Source: Pseudomonadota bacterium (GTDB lineage Bacteria; Desulfobacterota; Desulfobulbia; Desulfobulbales; CALZHT01). Taken from it: a stretch of DNA of 47,407 bases. The notes beneath the pieces are model-generated. The model searched no databases and was not told the DNA's origin. It saw only the letters and a program-made list of their open reading frames with translations. The stretch is taken from NCBI GenBank assembly GCA_018823135.1, contig JAHJJF010000141.1:1-47407 (forward strand). The letters are read 5' to 3'. The position numbers and the translations under genes were made by a program. Positions 18,262-26,817 of the stretch are shown here, piece by piece; the first letter of the stretch is position 1, and each line of letters begins with the position of its first letter.

Positions 18262-20049
18262 TTATGCCAGCACAAAAGCGATGAGCAGCACCGCAATTAT
18301 TGAAACCGCATAAAAAATATTATGTTGCAACTGACCACTCTGGACTCTCCGAAGAGTACCCCCAAGTGAACGTACAGACCTTGCAGTGCCATCCACAACC
18401 CCGTCGATCGCATGCCAGTCGAACCATGACCAGAAGCGAGCCGTAACCATCAAAGGAATGAGCCCGAGATAACGGTAAATCTCACTTACCCAGCCATCAA
18501 CAGACTGGATGGGTTTGCTGGTGAGCCAGAAAAAACCCCGACCGCCCATCCGATAGAACCAATCCATATCGATACTGATAGTCGGTTCCGGAGCAAGCTT
18601 CTTGATGAGCAGGAAGAAGCCCAGGGCAGTAAAAAGAAGAATCTGCAATGCCTCGGAAAGATGGTATTGATTATACGGATGATAATCGACCGCATAGGGA
18701 AGCATATTATAGAGATACGGTGTATAGCATCCGATAAAGATACACATGAATGAGGCGATAATCATCGCCACCTGCATATTCCATGGCGGATCAGCTGCTT
18801 TTTCCCAGGTTTCCTTGCTGCAGTTATTCTTGCCGAACCAGATGAAATAGGGGACTTTCAGACCCGTATGGAGAAAAGTTCCGGCAGAGGCCAGGGTGAG
18901 TAAAAATGCCGGCCAGAGCATATGGTCCTTGAATCCGGCGGCAACGATCATTGATTTACTGACAAATCCTGAAAAGAGGGGAAATGCCGAGATCGACAGC
19001 CCGCCGATTAATGTATAGATGAATGCCATGGGCATTTTCTTGTACAATCCGCCCAAATCGGAAAATTTGCTCTTGCCGGTCATATAAAGTACCGAGCCGC
19101 AACCCATAAAGAGCAAGCCTTTATAGAGGATATGTGCAAAGGCGTGGGCGCAGGTACCGTTGATCGCCATCTCGGTTCCGATTCCCACACCGGTGACCAT
19201 ATAGCCGACCTGGGATATAATATGATAGGCGAGGAGACGCCGGCTATCATTTTCAAGCACCGCATAAACAACCCCATAGAGAGCCATGAAGACGCCCAGC
19301 GGCACGAGTATTTCAAAACCTGCACATCCGCGGGCCAAGGCGTAAACCGCAGTCTTTGTCGTAAAGGCGCACATAAAAACCGCCCCACCGACTGTTGCTT
19401 CACCATAAGCATCTGGGAGCCAAGCATGAAATGGTGGAACTGCAGCATTAAGAATAAAACCGATCATGATCAGGTAGGTGTATAATTCAGGGGTCTTGAC
19501 ATCCAGTTGTCCGAATGATAAATCACCGCCGGTTGCCTGATAACGCAACACCATTCCGGCAAGAAGCGCCAGACCGCCCGCGGTATGAACCAGCAGATAA
19601 CGGTAGCCGGTGGCCAGTGATTGTTTCCGGCGTCTAAACCAGACCAGGAATACCGAAGAAAACGCCATGAGCTCCCAGAACAGGAAAAGAACCAGATAGT
19701 CGCCGCAATAAATAACCCCTAAAGAACCTGCAACATAAAGCCATGCCGCAATAAACTGAGAATCTTCCTTCTCATGCATACCGTAGATGGTGCCGATAAT
19801 GCACATTAATGTCATAATATGCCCAAAGACCTGGCTCAGCCTGTCAACCCGCCCAAAGGTCAGGGTCCAGTCCATGAAACTATAAACGCCGAAGGTTCCT
19901 TCAACACCGCCCAACTGCATTTTCACAACACCTAAAAACGCCAGTGCCGGCACCAGAACCAGGTAGGGCTTTCTTGCCGCACCCCTGAAAAAGGGCAAGG
20001 CAAAGGCACCTATTATCATTATAAGTGCGGGATGTATAAAATCAGTCAT
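18262..20049 (-). CDS. nuoL: NuoL-type antiporter subunit of complex I
   Basis: This 595-aa protein is close to the size of NuoL (about 610). The antiporter core is followed by a C-terminal extension with a VDGTARSVRSLGGTLRRVQSG segment (residue pattern near 550-570) and a final membrane helix. This resembles the lateral-helix end of NuoL. Conserved motifs include LLFWELMAFSSVFLVW, VPPFHAWLPDAYGEATVGG and ENDSRRLLAYHIISQVGYMV. Its 5' end overlaps the small 83-aa gene by 8 bp. In other genomes such proteins are sometimes named Na+/H+ antiporter subunit D or MrpD. I place it as NuoL because of its length and the C-terminus. Confidence 0.8.
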   Translation of the reverse strand: MTDFIHPALIMIIGAFALPFFRGAARKPYLVLVPALAFLGVVKMQLGGVEGTFGVYSFMDWTLTFGRVDRLSQVFGHIMTLMCIIGTIYGMHEKEDSQFIAAWLYVAGSLGVIYCGDYLVLFLFWELMAFSSVFLVWFRRRKQSLATGYRYLLVHTAGGLALLAGMVLRYQATGGDLSFGQLDVKTPELYTYLIMIGFILNAAVPPFHAWLPDAYGEATVGGAVFMCAFTTKTAVYALARGCAGFEILVPLGVFMALYGVVYAVLENDSRRLLAYHIISQVGYMVTGVGIGTEMAINGTCAHAFAHILYKGLLFMGCGSVLYMTGKSKFSDLGGLYKKMPMAFIYTLIGGLSISAFPLFSGFVSKSMIVAAGFKDHMLWPAFLLTLASAGTFLHTGLKVPYFIWFGKNNCSKETWEKAADPPWNMQVAMIIASFMCIFIGCYTPYLYNMLPYAVDYHPYNQYHLSEALQILLFTALGFFLLIKKLAPEPTISIDMDWFYRMGGRGFFWLTSKPIQSVDGWVSEIYRYLGLIPLMVTARFWSWFDWHAIDGVVDGTARSVRSLGGTLRRVQSGQLQHNIFYAVSIIAVLLIAFVLA

Positions 20050-20293
20050 AATAATCCTCTCGGGTCATAATTCCCAAATGACCGTACCATTTAGACAGTA
20101 TGATAATAAGAACACAGGCAATAAATCCAAATATGGCCCACCATCCGGGAATCTTCATTTCCATCCAGGTGTGGGCATGCGTTTTATCCACAAAAATAAT
20201 GTCGTACACTACCAACATGGCAAGAATCGCATAACATATTCTTACAACTGTTTTCAGCCGATCCCGCAAGAAATCGATCAAATTGACAATCAT
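20042..20293 (-). CDS. Small two-helix membrane protein inside the nuo operon
   Basis: This 83-aa protein is not a classic Nuo subunit. It has two hydrophobic segments (about 16-34 and 49-69), a basic N-terminal part (DFLRDRLKTVVR) and a short periplasm- or loop-like stretch FVDKTHAHTWMEMKIPGWW between them. The C-terminus ends TREDYYD. It overlaps both neighbours (4 bp with the antiporter gene upstream, 8 bp with nuoL downstream), so it is translated together with them. I recall similar small proteins next to alternative complex I operons in Desulfobacterota, but cannot verify this. It is a candidate accessory subunit; its function is unknown. Confidence 0.75.
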   Translation of the reverse strand: MIVNLIDFLRDRLKTVVRICYAILAMLVVYDIIFVDKTHAHTWMEMKIPGWWAIFGFIACVLIIILSKWYGHLGIMTREDYYD

Positions 20294-21795
20294 CCTGTCA
20301 CCGCCTTAACAAAATTCATCATGAAGTCCGGATAAATACCGATAACTACAGAAATTATCGCTGCAATCATAATAGGAATCACCATGGAGAGAGGCGCTTC
20401 TTTAACCCCTTCATAGACCTCCCCCTCGGGGCGTTTTCCAAAAAACGCCTTAAAGGTAACCGGCGCAAAATAACCGACATTGAGTAATGTACTTGCAAGA
20501 AGAATCAATAGAAAACTGATCTGGTGACCGCTCAACTCCATGGCCCCCATCAGTAGTTTCCATTTAGTAACGAAACCAGCAACCGGTGGGGCGCCGATCA
20601 TACTGAGCGATGCAATACCAAATGCTGCGAAGGTAAAAGGCATGGTCCGGCCAAGCCCGCCCATTTCTGATATATCTTTTTTATGGGAAGCAACATAGAT
20701 TGCGCCTGCACAGAAAAAGAGGGTGATTTTGGAAAAGGCATGATTGGCAATATGGATAAGTCCGCCTTCAATGGCCGACGGTGTCAACAAGGCGACGCCA
20801 AGAATAATATAGGAAAGCTGACTGACAGTTGAATAAGCAAGACGAGCTTTGAGGTTGGTTTTTGAAATAGCAATAACCGATGCCATGAGAATGGTAAACG
20901 ATACAAAGTAGGCGGTGGGAATCCCGAGATTCAAGGCACTCATCGTGTCAACACCAAAGACATATAACATGACTCTGGTGGTAGAAAATACACCGACCTT
21001 GACTACCGCAACCGCATGAAGAAGAGCACTGACAGGGGTCGGTGCAACCATCGCCCCCGGTAACCAGTGATGAACCGGCATCACACCATTTTTAGCAAAA
21101 CCAAGAATACAGAAAATATACAGAACAGTAACTACCGTTGCGTTGGCGCCGCCCGGAAAGATTCCGGTGTGCATATTGTTGGCAAAATCAAGGGTGCCGG
21201 TCAATACGTAGATAAGCACCAGAGCCGGCAGCAGCAGTCCTTTTGCCGTTGTGGTCAGGTAAACAATATATTTTCTTGCGCCTGCATAGCCTTCTTCATC
21301 CTGATGATGAGCAACCAGAGGATAGGTGCAGATGCTGACTATTTCGTAAAAAAGATACAGGGTGAGCATGTTGTCGGAAAATGCAACACCCATTGCACCG
21401 AAGAGTGAAAGGGCGAAACAGGCATTAAACCTGGTCTGTGCATGCTCATTAAGTCCGCGCATATAGCCCATGGAATAAAACACTGCTAAAATCCACAAAA
21501 AGGAGGCGGCAACTGCAAAAATCATTGAAAAGGCATCTGCTCGCAGGGTAAAGCTTAACTTCCCGAGACCATCGACCGGAGGCAGGATGGAAAAAAGCTC
21601 GCAGACCAGTGTTTTGCCAGAGAGTATAGTTGGGATCATCGACACAATTATGCCGAACATGACCACTGATGCAAAAAATGAACAGGCCTCCCGAACGTTG
21701 GGCTTTTTCCCGTTCAGCATCACAAGTATAGTGCCTACCAGTGCCGCAAGTATGGCATAAAGCGGTTTACAGGATTGAACGACCTCTAATTCCAT
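20290..21795 (-). CDS. Additional antiporter-like (MrpD/NuoM-type) subunit in the nuo operon
   Basis: This 501-aa polytopic protein belongs to the proton-conducting membrane transporter family. It carries the antiporter hallmarks LTLYLFYEIVSICTYPLVAH (conserved Glu), VMPVHHWLPGAMVAPTPVSA (loop after the Lys/His site) and ISKTNLKARLAYSTVSQLSYI. It is the first of four large antiporter-like proteins in this operon; canonical complex I has three. It sits between nuoK and the 83-aa gene. It may be a fourth pumping module of an extended membrane arm, or replace a module in a second assembly form. The exact subunit name is uncertain. Confidence 0.8.
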   Translation of the reverse strand: MELEVVQSCKPLYAILAALVGTILVMLNGKKPNVREACSFFASVVMFGIIVSMIPTILSGKTLVCELFSILPPVDGLGKLSFTLRADAFSMIFAVAASFLWILAVFYSMGYMRGLNEHAQTRFNACFALSLFGAMGVAFSDNMLTLYLFYEIVSICTYPLVAHHQDEEGYAGARKYIVYLTTTAKGLLLPALVLIYVLTGTLDFANNMHTGIFPGGANATVVTVLYIFCILGFAKNGVMPVHHWLPGAMVAPTPVSALLHAVAVVKVGVFSTTRVMLYVFGVDTMSALNLGIPTAYFVSFTILMASVIAISKTNLKARLAYSTVSQLSYIILGVALLTPSAIEGGLIHIANHAFSKITLFFCAGAIYVASHKKDISEMGGLGRTMPFTFAAFGIASLSMIGAPPVAGFVTKWKLLMGAMELSGHQISFLLILLASTLLNVGYFAPVTFKAFFGKRPEGEVYEGVKEAPLSMVIPIMIAAIISVVIGIYPDFMMNFVKAVTG

Positions 21796-21812
21796 GATCC
21801 TATTTCCTTTTC

Positions 21813-22139
21813 CTAACCTTGGAGTTCCACAACATCTTCGGTGTTTATGGACTTATAATTGCGATAAACAGCAATTATAATACTGAGAGCGATTGCCGCC
21901 TCAGCAGCAGCAATACCCATAATAAACAAGGTAAATATCTGACCGACTGTTGGGTCGGGTGCTAGAAAACGATTAAAGGCCATAAAGTTGATCGATGCGC
22001 CGGAAAGTATCAGCTCCGCGGCAATCAGCATTCCAATAAAGGTCTGACGACTCAACAAACCATAAAAACCCAAAGCAAAAAGAAACGCTCCGATCACCAG
22101 GTAAGTTTCCAGATTATTACTTATCGTGAGTATGTTCAT
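21813..22139 (-). CDS. nuoK: NADH-quinone oxidoreductase subunit K
   Basis: This 108-aa protein with three transmembrane helices is an MrpC-like membrane subunit of complex I. Family motifs: FALGFYGLLSRQTFIGMLIAAELILSGASINF (pattern with the conserved Glu in the second helix) and the third helix FIMGIAAAEAAIALSII, carrying the second conserved Glu. These glutamates belong to the E-channel/proton path. The start overlaps the end of nuoJ by 4 bp. Length is normal. Confidence 0.95.
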   Translation of the reverse strand: MNILTISNNLETYLVIGAFLFALGFYGLLSRQTFIGMLIAAELILSGASINFMAFNRFLAPDPTVGQIFTLFIMGIAAAEAAIALSIIIAVYRNYKSINTEDVVELQG

Positions 22140-22660
22140 GATCTCTCCCTGCCGGACCTAGCAAGGACCAGCGAACCGATAATTGCAACCAGAAGTACTA
22201 TTGAAATTAACTCGAAAACCATGCTGTTGGTGGTGAGAAGCGACTTGCCGACTTCCATCATCGAGCCGTTGTTTTCTTTGGCGCCGCAGGCCAGCCAATC
22301 AGTTCTTCTCGCCAGAATGAGGACCCCCAAAAAAATTATGGATGCAACAGCAAAACTCAAAGCCCCGGTGAGAACATTACGCTTACCCACCTGTTTTTCA
22401 GGGTGGGAGTCGGCAAGCATTATTGCAAAAACGATAGTGACGCACACAGCCCCGACATAAATCAGCATCTCCATGAGCGCAACAAAGGGACTGTGGAGAA
22501 AATAATACAGCCCGGAAATTCCTATGAAACAAATTGCCAGGCCGCATACACTGCGAATAAGCCTTTCAGCATGTACGGCAATCAGTGCACCGACAAGGGT
22601 AATTCCGATAAATCCAATAAAAACAACACCGGAAAGTCCTTCAGCTGTGAATAACATCAT
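22136..22660 (-). CDS. nuoJ: NADH-quinone oxidoreductase subunit J
   Basis: This 174-aa protein has about five transmembrane helices and is the membrane subunit that carries the pi-bulge helix of complex I (region VALMEMLIYVGAVCVTIVFAIML). It belongs to the E-channel linking the quinone site to the antiporters. It overlaps nuoI and nuoK by 4 bp each. Length is typical of bacterial NuoJ (about 165-185). Confidence 0.94.
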   Translation of the reverse strand: MMLFTAEGLSGVVFIGFIGITLVGALIAVHAERLIRSVCGLAICFIGISGLYYFLHSPFVALMEMLIYVGAVCVTIVFAIMLADSHPEKQVGKRNVLTGALSFAVASIIFLGVLILARRTDWLACGAKENNGSMMEVGKSLLTTNSMVFELISIVLLVAIIGSLVLARSGRERS

Positions 22661-23106
22661 GAATTCCTCTCTGTAAGTCTTTTCAAGAGATCAAAGACAT
22701 AATCCTCTTTCCGAGGCCCGGCGAGATTATAATCCTTGGAAAAAGTAATGGCGCCCGGTTTACAGCTTTCAACGCACTGACCGCAGAGGCTGCATTTTGT
22801 AAAATCAAGAATATAATGGGTCAGAACCTTTTTCTTTGAACCTTCGGGTTTTTCTCCGGCCACGGTGATACAGCCTGAAGGACAGGCTTTCTGGCACATT
22901 CCGCAGACAATACATAAAGGCTCCCCGGTTTCTTCACTGCCAACAAGCTCAATATGGCCCCGGAACCTGGCAGACATTTTGATGGTCTCGTAAGGGTACT
23001 GCAGGGTGACCACCGGCTGGAAAAAAGCCTTGATCGTAATCCCGAGTCCTATCCCCAGGCTCTTTGTCCCGGTATAAATATCTTCAAAGTATCCACTCAT
23101 GGTCAA
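22657..23106 (-). CDS. nuoI: NADH-quinone oxidoreductase subunit I (2x[4Fe-4S])
   Basis: This 149-aa iron-sulfur protein has two ferredoxin motifs, CIVCGMCQKACP and CSLCGQCVESCK, which ligate clusters N6a and N6b. These pass electrons toward NuoB and the quinone site. The N-terminal amphipathic part precedes a motif YPYETIKMSARFRGHIELV typical of NuoI. The second motif ends CKPGAI rather than CP. It overlaps nuoH by 4 bp upstream and nuoJ by 4 bp downstream. With nuoEFG absent, NuoI is a likely entry point for electrons from an outside donor such as ferredoxin; this is inference. Confidence 0.95.
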   Translation of the reverse strand: MTMSGYFEDIYTGTKSLGIGLGITIKAFFQPVVTLQYPYETIKMSARFRGHIELVGSEETGEPLCIVCGMCQKACPSGCITVAGEKPEGSKKKVLTHYILDFTKCSLCGQCVESCKPGAITFSKDYNLAGPRKEDYVFDLLKRLTERNS

Positions 23107-24119
23107 AACACCTTTATCATGGCAGCGGTTAGAATCAAGTTAATCAGAGCAAAAGGAATTAGTATCTTCCAGGAAAGATTAAGAAGGTAATAAAATTGAA
23201 TTCGGGGATAGGTCCAACGAATCCAGACAACCGTCCAGATGAGAAAATACATTTTCACCAGAAACCAGGATACCCCCCATAAAGTGCCGAGCAAACCCGC
23301 AGGACTCCAAGGAATGGGTGACTGCCAACCCCCAAGGAAAAGGATCGTTGTCAAGGCGCAGCCGATAACAATATTGGCATATTCACCCATGAAGAAAACT
23401 CCGAATCCCATGCCGGAATATTCGGTATAAGCACCAGCAATGAGCTCACTTTCCGCCTCGGCAAGATCAAATGGCGCCCGGTTAGTTTCGGCGAGAGAAC
23501 AGATAAAGAATACGACAAAAGCAATGGGCATCAATGGATTAACCCAAATACGGCAGACATTCCAGTTAAAGAACCAGCCGGCCTGCTGCCTGATAATTTC
23601 ATTGAGGTTCATGGTATTTGACACCATGACGATTGAAATGACGATCAGCAGCATGGGAATTTCATAGGCAACATTCTGGGAAACAGCACGGGCAGCGGAA
23701 ATCACCGCATACTTATTGTTCGACCCCCAGCCGCCGATAAGAACTCCAAAGACATTCACTGATGCAAAGGCAAATATCATAAGAAGACCGATGTTGATAT
23801 CCCGACCCACCAGATCTTCACTGAACGGGATAACCAGAAAACTCATGATCGCCGGGACCAGCAGCAATATTGGCGCAACCTTGAACAGTATCGGATCAAC
23901 TCCGGCTGGAACCAGGAGTTGCTTGGTCATCAGCTTGACACCGTCGGCAAGGGGCTGGATAAGGCCAAAGGGTCCCACTTCTTTCGGTCCGATTCGGCGT
24001 TGAATATGCGCGGCGCCCTTTCTTTCCACCCAGACAAGGTAGGCGGCATTCAAAGCGGCAAAACCAATAATTCCCACCAGGAAAATAAGCAGCCGCACGA
24101 CTTCAGGTAATTCATTCAT
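23103..24119 (-). CDS. nuoH: NADH-quinone oxidoreductase subunit H
   Basis: This 338-aa protein with eight or more membrane helices forms the quinone tunnel with NuoB and NuoD. The diagnostic segments are ERKGAAHIQRRIGPKEVGPF, QPLADGVKLMTKQ, CSLAETNRAPFDLAEAESEL and GAYTEYSGMGFGVFF. These charged loops contact the quinone site and the peripheral arm. The gene lies 12 nt after nuoD and overlaps nuoI. Length is typical (about 325-340). Confidence 0.96.
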   Translation of the reverse strand: MNELPEVVRLLIFLVGIIGFAALNAAYLVWVERKGAAHIQRRIGPKEVGPFGLIQPLADGVKLMTKQLLVPAGVDPILFKVAPILLLVPAIMSFLVIPFSEDLVGRDINIGLLMIFAFASVNVFGVLIGGWGSNNKYAVISAARAVSQNVAYEIPMLLIVISIVMVSNTMNLNEIIRQQAGWFFNWNVCRIWVNPLMPIAFVVFFICSLAETNRAPFDLAEAESELIAGAYTEYSGMGFGVFFMGEYANIVIGCALTTILFLGGWQSPIPWSPAGLLGTLWGVSWFLVKMYFLIWTVVWIRWTYPRIQFYYLLNLSWKILIPFALINLILTAAMIKVF

Positions 24120-24131
24120 TTGGAGCGCTCC

Positions 24132-25250
24132 TTACCTATCAATCTCTGGGATGACCAAGTCCAGGCTACCCATCAATGCCAGGGCATCCGCCAAAAGCAA
24201 GCCCTTGGTAGCTTCAGCATACAAACTCAAATTTGAAAATGTCGGAGACCGCAACTTGACGCGATATGGTGTATTGGTGCCATCACTGACAACCCGCATT
24301 CCAAAAGAACCGCGAGCCGCTTCAACAGCGGTATAATAGTCACCCTTGGGAGGTTTAATAACCTTAGGAACCTTCTCAGCCATGATCGGCCCTTCTGGCA
24401 GTTTATCCATAGCCTGCTCAATAATCCGCATGCTCTGTTCCATCTCATCCATTCGCACCATATAGCGTGCCATGGAGTCGCATTCATCATAGACTGGAAT
24501 ATCAAAATCAAGTTCGGGGTAGACCGAATAGGGCTCCTGCTTTCGTACGTCAAAATTAATGCCTGAACCGCGGGCCACAGGACCGGTGGCACCATAACGC
24601 CTGCACATTTCAGCAGAAATCGGTCCAATATCCTTCAACCGTTTGATCAGGATAATATTCTTGGTGACCAGGTTATGGTACATGGGCATCCGCGAACGAA
24701 GGCGTTTAATGAACTCTCTTACTCCAGGCACAAAAGCATCATCGATATCATTATATAAGCCGCCAAAACGAAAATAACAGAATGTGAGCCTGGCGCCGGT
24801 TACAGACTCCAGGAGATCGAGTATATGCTCACGATCATCAAAGGCATACAGCAGTGGGGTGAAACCTCCAAGGTCCAGGACAAATGCGCCGAACCAGAGA
24901 AGATGACTGGCAAGCCGGTTGAGCTCAACGGTAATCACCCGCAGATATTCGGCCCGCTCCGGAACTTTAATCCCTGCAGCTCTTTCTACGGCAAGAACAT
25001 GGCAATGGTTATAGGACAATGCTCCCAGATAATCAAGGCGCCCCATATTCGGGAGGTATTGCGCCCAGGTACGATTTTCCCCCATTTTTTCATGCATTCT
25101 GTGAATATAGCCGAGCACCGGCTCGGCATTATCGACATATTCGCCGTCCATGGTGAGTTTTACACGGAGTACACCATGGGTTGCCGGATGCTGCGGCCCC
25201 AGATTGAGGACAAAGGACTCTTGCGTCTGACTTGCTGCAAAATCACTCAT
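24132..25250 (-). CDS. nuoD: NADH-quinone oxidoreductase subunit D
   Basis: This 372-aa protein is homologous to the large subunit of NiFe hydrogenases without the NiFe ligands. Signatures: LNLGPQHPATHGVLRV at the N-terminus (the quinone-site loop), GYIHRMHEKMGENRTW, and the C-terminal DLVIPEIDR, matching the DPVMGEVDR-type end of the family. It forms part of the quinone-reduction site. It overlaps nuoC by 4 bp. NuoC and NuoD are separate here, not fused. Confidence 0.96.
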   Translation of the reverse strand: MSDFAASQTQESFVLNLGPQHPATHGVLRVKLTMDGEYVDNAEPVLGYIHRMHEKMGENRTWAQYLPNMGRLDYLGALSYNHCHVLAVERAAGIKVPERAEYLRVITVELNRLASHLLWFGAFVLDLGGFTPLLYAFDDREHILDLLESVTGARLTFCYFRFGGLYNDIDDAFVPGVREFIKRLRSRMPMYHNLVTKNIILIKRLKDIGPISAEMCRRYGATGPVARGSGINFDVRKQEPYSVYPELDFDIPVYDECDSMARYMVRMDEMEQSMRIIEQAMDKLPEGPIMAEKVPKVIKPPKGDYYTAVEAARGSFGMRVVSDGTNTPYRVKLRSPTFSNLSLYAEATKGLLLADALALMGSLDLVIPEIDR

Positions 25251-25807
25251 GCTTTGAAATCCTTCAGTAATGGGTGAAAATCGGCGTCTTCCGGCAAAAG
25301 AAGTGGTGAAAGATCTGGATGTCCTTCAAACACTATCCCAAAAAAGTCATGGGTCTCTCTTTCGTGCCACTCGGCTCCGGAAAAAACCTTGCAAATGGTC
25401 GGTATCTGCGGATTGTCGCGTGGAATCCGAACCCTTACCACAACCCGGCAAAGTTCAGAAAAATTATTAAAGTCATACACAACTTCCATCTGCTGATCAT
25501 TAATCCAGTCAACCCCGGTAACCGCTTCGATAAAGAAATTTTCCCTGTTGAGGATCTGCGCGGCGGCAACTACCTTATCAGGGGTTATCTCTGCATCAAG
25601 ATGAAACCCCTTGGCAGCATAATCGGTTACCATTACCGGCTGACGCGGCCCTTCTTCGGCCTTTTCTTTTTCAGCACCCTCTCCATCAGGAGTCTGCTCA
25701 CCCTTCTGCGCTTCTTCCACAACTGCTGGTTGCGCTTCAACCGCCGCAGGGATTTCCTGAACACCCATCAAATCAGACAACGCTTTCTTTACCGTATGAA
25801 GGATCAT
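25247..25807 (-). CDS. nuoC: NADH-quinone oxidoreductase subunit C with acidic linker
   Basis: This 186-aa protein contains the 30-kDa subunit domain from about residue 60 on. It ends with the characteristic EWHERETHDFFGIVFEGHPDLSPLLLPED pattern (Glu/His/Asp rich). Between a short N-terminal helix and the domain there is an unusual linker (about 18-58) rich in Glu, Ala, Pro and Gln (for example EEAQKGEQTPDGEGAEKEKA). It overlaps nuoD by 4 bp and follows nuoB by 1 nt. The acidic insertion is not part of the family fold as I know it. Function of the linker is unknown. Confidence 0.93.
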   Translation of the reverse strand: MILHTVKKALSDLMGVQEIPAAVEAQPAVVEEAQKGEQTPDGEGAEKEKAEEGPRQPVMVTDYAAKGFHLDAEITPDKVVAAAQILNRENFFIEAVTGVDWINDQQMEVVYDFNNFSELCRVVVRVRIPRDNPQIPTICKVFSGAEWHERETHDFFGIVFEGHPDLSPLLLPEDADFHPLLKDFKA

Positions 25808-25808
25808 C

Positions 25809-26318
25809 TCACCCGGCCTCCACCCTTGGCCATCTTCGCGTGCCTGTTATTTTTTCCTCAAGCTGCAGGATTCCTTCGATTAAAGCTTCGGGCCTCGGCG
25901 GGCAGCCTGGAATATAAATGTCAACGGGCAGAAACTTATCCGCGCCTTCAACTATGCCGTATTGCCCTTCAAACACAAAAGGCCCGCCGGAAATTGCGCA
26001 ATTGCCCATGGCAATGACCCATTTCGGCTCAGGCATCTGGTCATAGAGCGTTTTCACCGCCGGCGCCATTTTCTTACTGATGGTCCCGGCAACAATCATT
26101 ACATCACATTGGCGGGGAGAAGGCCTGAAGACCTCGGCTCCGAACCGTGCCAGATCAAAGCGCGATGCACCCGCCGCCATCATTTCGATAGCACAGCATG
26201 CAAGGCCGAAGGTCATGGGCCATAATGAGTTGGCCCTTCCAAGGCCAAGAATTTTGTCAAGCTGTGTAAGCTGGACAATGGATTGAACTATTGAGGGCTG
26301 TACGTTTTCCGTCCCCAT
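25809..26318 (-). CDS. nuoB: NADH-quinone oxidoreductase subunit B
   Basis: This 169-aa protein holds the terminal [4Fe-4S] cluster N2 that reduces quinone. The tandem cysteines are in [12 protein letters not shown], with further ligands in [10 protein letters not shown] and [14 protein letters not shown]. The segment [21 protein letters not shown] is typical of NuoB. The start overlaps the 3' end of nuoA by 31 bp; the next inner Met would remove conserved sequence, so I keep it. Length fits the family. Confidence 0.96.
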   Translation of the reverse strand: MGTENVQPSIVQSIVQLTQLDKILGLGRANSLWPMTFGLACCAIEMMAAGASRFDLARFGAEVFRPSPRQCDVMIVAGTISKKMAPAVKTLYDQMPEPKWVIAMGNCAISGGPFVFEGQYGIVEGADKFLPVDIYIPGCPPRPEALIEGILQLEEKITGTRRWPRVEAG

Positions 26319-26698
26319 TGAAACACTCCCTTTTTCCAGGCATAAAGAACAGCCAGAGATAATATTCCGACAAACATCAAGACTTCAACAAAGTCACGGA
26401 TACCGGCTTCAGAATTATAAGCAACAGCAACTGGGAAGAGAAACAGAACATCAACATCAAAAGCGAGAAACATCAACGCATAAAGATAATAGACAATTCC
26501 AAATTTGACCCAGGCTTCGCCGATGGGTTCCATACCACATTCAATAATCTGACTGGTCTTGTTAGCTATATTACGGGTGCCGCGTGGGGCAAAGAGGATG
26601 GCAATGATGAACGGGCCGATAGCAAAAGCCAGACCGCCGAGACAAAAGGCGACCACATAAAGAAGATCCAAGTGATCAAAAAGAGCTTGTTGTTCCAC
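26288..26698 (-). CDS. nuoA: NADH-quinone oxidoreductase subunit A
   Basis: This protein is 136 aa with my preferred start. It has three membrane helices and the conserved loop [38 protein letters not shown] (pattern; Glu/Cys/Asp/Glu residues in the quinone-site loop). A longer frame begins with GTG at 26746. I prefer the GTG at 26698 because AGGAG lies 9 nt upstream and the extra N-terminal residues are not expected. It is the first gene of the operon and overlaps nuoB by 31 bp. Confidence 0.92.
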   Translation of the reverse strand: MEQQALFDHLDLLYVVAFCLGGLAFAIGPFIIAILFAPRGTRNIANKTSQIIECGMEPIGEAWVKFGIVYYLYALMFLAFDVDVLFLFPVAVAYNSEAGIRDFVEVLMFVGILSLAVLYAWKKGVFQWGRKTYSPQ

Positions 26699-26767
26699 TA
26701 TTAAGTGCTCCTGGTTGAATTGAAGAGCGGACAAATTTCCTACCACAACAATAAATCACCGGTAACT

Positions 26768-26796
26768 TTATTATCCCAATAAATATTCCCTGTCAA
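26768..26796 (-). promoter_or_regulatory. Sigma70-type promoter of the nuo operon
   Basis: On the minus strand the -35 box TTGACA (26791-26796) is perfect. The -10 region reads GGATAATAAA: GATAAT at 15 nt spacing matches 5/6, or TAATAA at 17 nt spacing. The predicted transcript starts near 26760, giving a leader of about 60 nt before the preferred nuoA start. A 14-bp palindrome lies just upstream (26804-26817). Confidence 0.7.
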
Positions 26797-26803
26797 GAAA
26801 AAA

Positions 26804-26817
26804 TGAATGGCCATTCA
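26804..26817. promoter_or_regulatory. 14-bp palindrome upstream of the nuo promoter
   Basis: The sequence TGAATGGCCATTCA is a perfect palindrome. It ends 7 nt upstream of the -35 box, at about -45 to -58, which is a common position for an activator or repressor dimer. I cannot name the regulator. Confidence 0.45.

Noticed and set aside
25319-26017. 232-codon plus-strand frame across nuoC and nuoB
   Set aside because: It is antisense to two well-conserved Nuo subunits and has no family pattern.
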